In this document: positions 5,679-8,580 of the stretch, in pieces
Layout: each line of letters opens with the position of its first letter
Position numbering within the stretch: position 1 is the first letter of the stretch
Source: Candidatus Omnitrophota bacterium
GTDB taxonomy: Bacteria > Omnitrophota > Koll11 > Zapsychrales > Fredricksoniimonadaceae
DNA length: 8,580 nucleotides
NCBI GenBank assembly: GCA_023247595.1
Contig: JAHFGF010000066.1
Location: 1-8,580 of the forward strand
Direction of reading: 5' to 3'
Notes under the pieces: generated by a model
The model's input: the letters and a program-made list of their open reading frames with translations, nothing else
Told to the model about the DNA's origin: nothing
Databases searched by the model: none
Made by a program: the position numbers and the translations under genes

Positions 5679-6739
5679 AAACAAGACTTGTCAAAGTCCA
5701 TCCGGCTAACCCGGATCTCGAAATCATTCTTGAGGCGGCCAATGTGATCCGTGAGGGCGGTCTTGTTGTTTTTCCGACGGAAACAGTTTACGGTATTGCC
5801 GCGGATTTTAATAATCCGGTCGCGATTAAACGGCTCAGAGAAGTTAAGCGCAGGCAGGATAATAAGCCGTTTTCCATTCTTATTTCCCATAAAGGAATTG
5901 TTGAGAATTATACGGATTATAACGATCCGCGTTTGTATAAATTGATTGATGAATATTGGCCGGGCCCGCTGACGGTCATTGTTCCGGCGCGTCAGCACGG
6001 CGAAACCATTGGCATTCGCATGCCGGACAATACCATTGCCTTGCGGATGGTTGAGCAGTCGCAGTGCACGATTGCTGCTCCGTCGGCAAATCTGGAAGGT
6101 AAAAAACCTCCGGAAACTTGCCAGGAGGCTTTGGAAGATTTAGACGGCTTGGTGGATCTCGCTCTCGACGGCGGCCGCGTGGAATTAGGGAAGTCATCAT
6201 CCATTGTTGATTTTACGCAGGCGGCTCCGAAAATTATCCGCGATGGGGCAATCTCCCAGGCGGATGTTGACCGCGTTATTCATCGGAAGTTTTTCTTGTT
6301 TGTCTGCACGGGCAACAGCTGCCGTTCGGTGATGGCGGAATATTTGTTTAATCATATGGCCGGGAAACGCAATGACGTGCATGCCGTTTCCGCGGGAACC
6401 AGTGTTTTCTTTAAATCTACGGCCAGCGCGGAAACGATTGCGGTTTTAAAACAGCTGGGGATTGACGCCACAAAACATCAATCCCGTCCGGTTTCAAACA
6501 TGCTTCTAAAAAAAGCCGATCTGATATTTGTGATGACCCGCATGCACCGCATGCAGGTTTTGGAACGTGAACCGAGTGTCGAGCAGAGGATTTATCTCCT
6601 TAAGGAATTCACCAATATCCCTAAAGGTTTTGAATCGGATTTGGATATTTCTGATCCCATCGGCCGTTCCCACGAGGCTTACGAAGAATGCATGCAGATG
6701 ATTAAAGAGGGAATTGAGAAAGTCGTTAAATTGATTTAA
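5675..6739 (+). CDS. Fusion protein: L-threonylcarbamoyladenylate synthase (Sua5/YrdC/YwlC) + low-molecular-weight protein phosphatase (YwlE-like)
   Basis: The 354-residue protein has two complete domains. Residues 1 to about 200 are Sua5/YrdC, which makes threonylcarbamoyl-AMP from threonine, bicarbonate and ATP for the t6A37 modification of ANN-decoding tRNAs. Motifs are GGLVVFPTETVYGIAAD (28-44), VKRRQDNKPFSILI (57-70, carrying the KxR motif), YWPGPLTVIVP (94-104), IRMPDN (114-119), APSAN (135-139), GKSSSIVDF (172-180) and IIRDGAIS (187-194). Residues about 205-354 are an LMW phosphatase with P-loop CTGNSCRS (211-218; nucleophile Cys211, Arg217) and the general-acid loop DISDPIG (324-330, Asp327). 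No stop, frameshift or credible internal start separates the domains. The gene starts at TTG 5675, overlapping the purE stop, with AAGG at 5664-5667. The phosphatase could act on phosphoarginine (as YwlE does) or phosphotyrosine; which one is not settled. Confidence 0.93.
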   Translation: MKTRLVKVHPANPDLEIILEAANVIREGGLVVFPTETVYGIAADFNNPVAIKRLREVKRRQDNKPFSILISHKGIVENYTDYNDPRLYKLIDEYWPGPLTVIVPARQHGETIGIRMPDNTIALRMVEQSQCTIAAPSANLEGKKPPETCQEALEDLDGLVDLALDGGRVELGKSSSIVDFTQAAPKIIRDGAISQADVDRVIHRKFFLFVCTGNSCRSVMAEYLFNHMAGKRNDVHAVSAGTSVFFKSTASAETIAVLKQLGIDATKHQSRPVSNMLLKKADLIFVMTRMHRMQVLEREPSVEQRIYLLKEFTNIPKGFESDLDISDPIGRSHEAYEECMQMIKEGIEKVVKLI

Positions 6740-6785
6740 TCCGTCACCGCCACTTTAAAAGTGAACGGGTATTATGGGGCAAGAT

Positions 6786-7244
6786 ATGAAAATTTTTATC
6801 GGCGCAGATCACAGGGGTTTTGCCATTAAACAAAAAGTCGTTCGGTTGTTGAATGGTTTGAATCATGAGGTTATTGACGTCGGAACTAAAAGCGCGGATG
6901 TGCCGTGTGATTATCCTAAAGTGGGTTATCAAGTGGCCGCCCATGTTGCCAAAAATCGAAATTCCCGAGGGATATTGGTGTGCATGTCCGGCATAGGGCT
7001 TTCGATTGCGGCGAACAAAGTCCGCGGGGTCTACGCGGCCTTGTGTTACAACAAGGAAGCGGCTGTCCTTTCCCGTCAACATAATAACGCCAATGTGCTG
7101 GTTCTGGGCGCTAAATTTGTTCCTGAAAAAGACATGTCTGACATCATCAAAATTTGGCTCACGGAAAATTTTGAAGGCGGCCGGCATTTGCGCCGCGTGA
7201 ATCAAATCAAGGCCATTGAACGGGAGTATTTCAAAAAGAAGTAA
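6786..7244 (+). CDS. rpiB: Ribose-5-phosphate isomerase B
   Basis: RpiB interconverts ribulose-5-phosphate and ribose-5-phosphate in the non-oxidative pentose phosphate pathway, supplying the ribose of PRPP. The LacAB/RpiB fold is evident from [15 protein letters not shown] (1-15), VIDVGT (29-34), CDYPKVG (41-47), [17 protein letters not shown] (62-78), [13 protein letters not shown] (81-93) and [15 protein letters not shown] (96-110). With the ATG at 6786, the catalytic Cys and His fall at 66 and 99, the same numbers as in E. coli RpiB. That supports this start over the in-frame ATG at 6774, which would add MGQD. The 152-residue length is normal (E. coli 149). A short GGGG at 6776-6779 could serve as ribosome binding site. 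Some relatives are galactose- or allose-6-phosphate isomerases, but the context with purine genes and glyA favours RpiB. Confidence 0.93.
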   Translation: MKIFIGADHRGFAIKQKVVRLLNGLNHEVIDVGTKSADVPCDYPKVGYQVAAHVAKNRNSRGILVCMSGIGLSIAANKVRGVYAALCYNKEAAVLSRQHNNANVLVLGAKFVPEKDMSDIIKIWLTENFEGGRHLRRVNQIKAIEREYFKKK

Positions 7245-7272
7245 CAGGTGCACAATAAATTTTTTTAATTAC

Positions 7273-7278
7273 AAAGGA
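7273..7278 (+). promoter_or_regulatory. Ribosome binding site of glyA
   Basis: AAAGGA is followed after 6 bases by the ATG at 7285. It fixes the start at [10 protein letters not shown] and excludes the longer in-frame extension that overlaps rpiB. Confidence 0.65.
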
Positions 7279-7284
7279 ATCCTT

Positions 7285-7995
7285 ATGCAGCATCTTAAAA
7301 ATTCAGACCCAGAAATTTATCAGGCTGTTCAAAATGAACTAAAACGACAAAAAGAAAATATAGAACTGATTGCCTCAGAGAATATCGTCTCCGAAGCTGT
7401 GCTTGAGGCGGCTGGTTCCGTTATGACGAATAAATACGCGGAAGGGTATCCCGCGGCACGTTATTATAACGGCTGCGAACACGTGGATGTGGCCGAGAGT
7501 TTGGCTATTGAACGCGCCAAACAATTGTTCGGCGCTGAGCATGTGAATGTCCAGCCGCATTCTGGTTCTCAGGCGAACATGGCGGTGTATATGGCCGCAA
7601 TCAATACCGGCGACACGGTCATGGGGCTTGACCTTGCCTGCGGCGGGCATTTGACCCACGGGCTTAAAATTAATTTTTCCGGACGCATGTACAACATTGT
7701 TTCCTATAAGGTCGACCCAAAGACCGAATTGATTGACATGGATGAGGTTGAACGTTTGGCTGTCGAGCATAAACCCAAGATGATCATCGCCGGTTATTCG
7801 GCTTATTCGCGCGTTTTGGATTTTGCGCGATTCCGCAAGATTTGCGATAAAGTCGGCGCGTATCTTTTTGTGGACATGGCGCATTTTGCTGGTTTAGTCG
7901 CGGCCGGTATTCATCCTAATCCCGTCGAGTATGCCGAGTTTGTGACGACGACAACCCATAAAACATTGCGCGGCCCGCGAGGCGGCATGATTTAA
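7285..7995 (+). CDS. glyA: glyA N-terminal open segment (236 codons plus premature TAA)
   Basis: If the TAA is real, this is the only part translated from the glyA ribosome binding site. It contains the PLP lysine (Lys226) and the VDMAH motif, whose Asp pairs with the cofactor ring. It lacks the C-terminal domain and Arg357, which binds the substrate carboxylate, so it should not work as an SHMT. Confidence 0.6.
   Translation: MQHLKNSDPEIYQAVQNELKRQKENIELIASENIVSEAVLEAAGSVMTNKYAEGYPAARYYNGCEHVDVAESLAIERAKQLFGAEHVNVQPHSGSQANMAVYMAAINTGDTVMGLDLACGGHLTHGLKINFSGRMYNIVSYKVDPKTELIDMDEVERLAVEHKPKMIIAGYSAYSRVLDFARFRKICDKVGAYLFVDMAHFAGLVAAGIHPNPVEYAEFVTTTTHKTLRGPRGGMI
7993..7995 (+). other. In-frame premature stop codon in glyA
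   Basis: TAA sits between the codons for GGMI and CRKDF, where SHMTs have Leu. A single T-to-A change at 7994 would account for it. TAA also ends purL, the LOG gene, purD, the fusion gene and rpiB, so it is a normal stop in this genome and is not reassigned. Confidence 0.9.
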
Positions 7996-8526
7996 TGCAG
8001 GAAAGATTTTGCCAAGAAAATTGACAGCGCGATTTTTCCGGGAATTCAGGGCGGACCGTTGATGCATATCATCGCCGCGAAGGCCGTGGCTTTTAAGGAA
8101 GCATTAACCGGTGATTTTAAAAATTATCAAAAACAAATTGTTGCCAACGCGAAAAGTTTTGCTGAAGCCATGACCAAACATGGATTCCGCATTGTGTCGG
8201 GCGGGACAGACAACCATTTATTCATGGTGGATTTGCGCCCCAAAGGCGTTACGGGAAAAGACGCGGCAACCGTACTGGATCAGGTGCACATCACGGTTAA
8301 TAAAAATTTGATTCCCTTTGATCCCGAGAAACCGACGGTCACAAGCGGATTGCGTATCGGCACGCCGGCTGTCACAACCCGCGGGATGAAAGAAAAAGAT
8401 ATGCAGCGGATTGCGGTGTTAATGGATCGCGCGATTGTCGGGCGTAATGATGCCGGCACATTGGCCAAAGTCAAATCAGATGTTGGCGCTCTCATGAACG
8501 AATTTCCGATTTATCGCGGATTGTAA
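7996..8526 (+). pseudogene. glyA: glyA C-terminal segment downstream of the premature stop
   Basis: This stretch continues the SHMT frame without a shift, from [20 protein letters not shown] to the natural TAA at 8524-8526. The first possible restart codons are TTG 8059 and ATG 8062, well inside a conserved element and without a ribosome binding site. An independent C-terminal protein is therefore unlikely. All motifs expected of the SHMT C-terminal region are present. Confidence 0.7.
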
Positions 8527-8580
8527 AAATTTTTAAAGGGGGCGTTGATCTCCTTGTGGTGGATCAGCAGATATGAATTG

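Larger units (their letters stand above)
7285..8526 (+). pseudogene. glyA: Serine hydroxymethyltransferase glyA, interrupted by one in-frame TAA
   Basis: SHMT is a PLP enzyme that converts serine and tetrahydrofolate to glycine and 5,10-methylene-THF. Read through, the frame gives about 413 residues, the normal length. It aligns along its whole length with [18 protein letters not shown] (26-39), [20 protein letters not shown] (49-68), [11 protein letters not shown] (88-98), FVDMAHFAG (195-203), [16 protein letters not shown] (221-236; PLP lysine Lys226), [20 protein letters not shown] and [14 protein letters not shown] (Arg357). The sole defect is codon 237, TAA at 7993-7995, where the family has Leu (GGMILC). 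TTA to TAA is one base change. Flanking sequence stays in frame on both sides. Either the gene carries a recent nonsense mutation, or the base at 7994 is a sequencing or assembly error. The absence of any other decay makes error or very recent mutation more likely than an old pseudogene. Confidence 0.9.

Noticed and set aside
6752..6764. Short palindrome CACTTTAAAAGTG before rpiB
   Set aside because: Only about 5 bp of AT-rich stem with a tiny loop and no T tract; easily expected by chance.
6774..6785. rpiB start at the ATG at 6774
   Set aside because: It would add MGQD before the conserved MKIFIGADH start. The ATG at 6786 puts the catalytic Cys and His at 66 and 99 as in E. coli. It cannot be fully excluded.
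7245..7284. T run (near 7260-7267) after rpiB as a terminator
   Set aside because: There is no GC-rich stem before the T run, and glyA follows within 40 bases with its own ribosome binding site.
7993..7995. Stop-codon reassignment or programmed readthrough at the glyA TAA
   Set aside because: TAA is the normal terminator of five other complete genes here, and no recoding signal is seen. Selenocysteine and pyrrolysine use TGA and TAG, and the expected residue is Leu.
8527..8580. Possible start of a further gene after glyA (AAAGGGGG at 8535-8542, TTG or ATG codons beyond)
   Set aside because: Only about 50 bases remain, the GTG frame stops at once, and the residues from the open TTG frame match no family I recognise.
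1..8580. CRISPR, tRNA, rRNA, insertion sequence, phage or defence genes
   Set aside because: None seen. All coding space is taken by housekeeping metabolism genes, and no regular spacer repeats, transposase motifs or tRNA-like cloverleafs are visible.

Overview
The window is a densely packed, single-strand stretch of bacterial chromosome. Every real gene reads left to right, gaps are small (0-117 bases), and two junctions overlap by 4 bases. The core is a de novo purine biosynthesis cluster: the 3' part of purL, a LOG-family nucleotide phosphoribohydrolase gene, purQ, purM, purD and purE. A second block follows with no gap: a fused gene for threonylcarbamoyl-AMP synthase (Sua5/YrdC) and a low-molecular-weight protein phosphatase, then rpiB, then glyA. 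The organism is a free-living-type bacterium with moderate GC, near 47-49% in the pur genes by hand counts. Codons are ordinary, with ATG and TTG starts and TAA and TGA stops. The PurL type, the Sua5-phosphatase fusion and the wordy, low-complexity spacers beside purD suggest an uncultivated candidate phylum such as Omnitrophota or a relative. That assignment is a weak inference.

Layout: 1-1172 purL, cut by the window edge. 1235-1903 LOG gene. 1906-2706 purQ. 2703-3707 purM, overlapping purQ by ATGA. 3708-3788 spacer with an imperfect inverted repeat. 3789-5072 purD. 5073-5189 spacer with AGTA/GGTA word repeats and a perfect 9-bp hairpin. 5190-5678 purE. 5675-6739 the fusion gene, starting at a TTG that overlaps the purE stop. 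6786-7244 rpiB. 7285-8526 glyA, broken by one in-frame TAA at 7993-7995. 8527-8580 holds no gene I can call.

The genes fit one metabolic theme. PurD, PurL/PurQ, PurM and PurE carry out steps 2, 4, 5 and 6 of the route from PRPP to IMP. RpiB interconverts ribulose-5-P and ribose-5-P, the precursor of PRPP. GlyA makes glycine (used by PurD) and methylene-tetrahydrofolate (the source of the formyl groups used in purine synthesis). The LOG enzyme, if active on nucleoside monophosphates, would release free bases and ribose-5-P. The Sua5-phosphatase gene does not belong to purine synthesis, but it sits beside rpiB and glyA much as ywlC, ywlE and ywlF (rpiB) lie near glyA in Bacillus subtilis.

Nothing here looks like a new defence, mobile or secretion system. 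The observations most worth checking are the Sua5-phosphatase fusion and its unusual P-loop, the glyA nonsense codon, the AT-richer LOG gene inside the purine cluster, the PurE with an Ala where class I enzymes carry a His, and the two structured spacers flanking purD.
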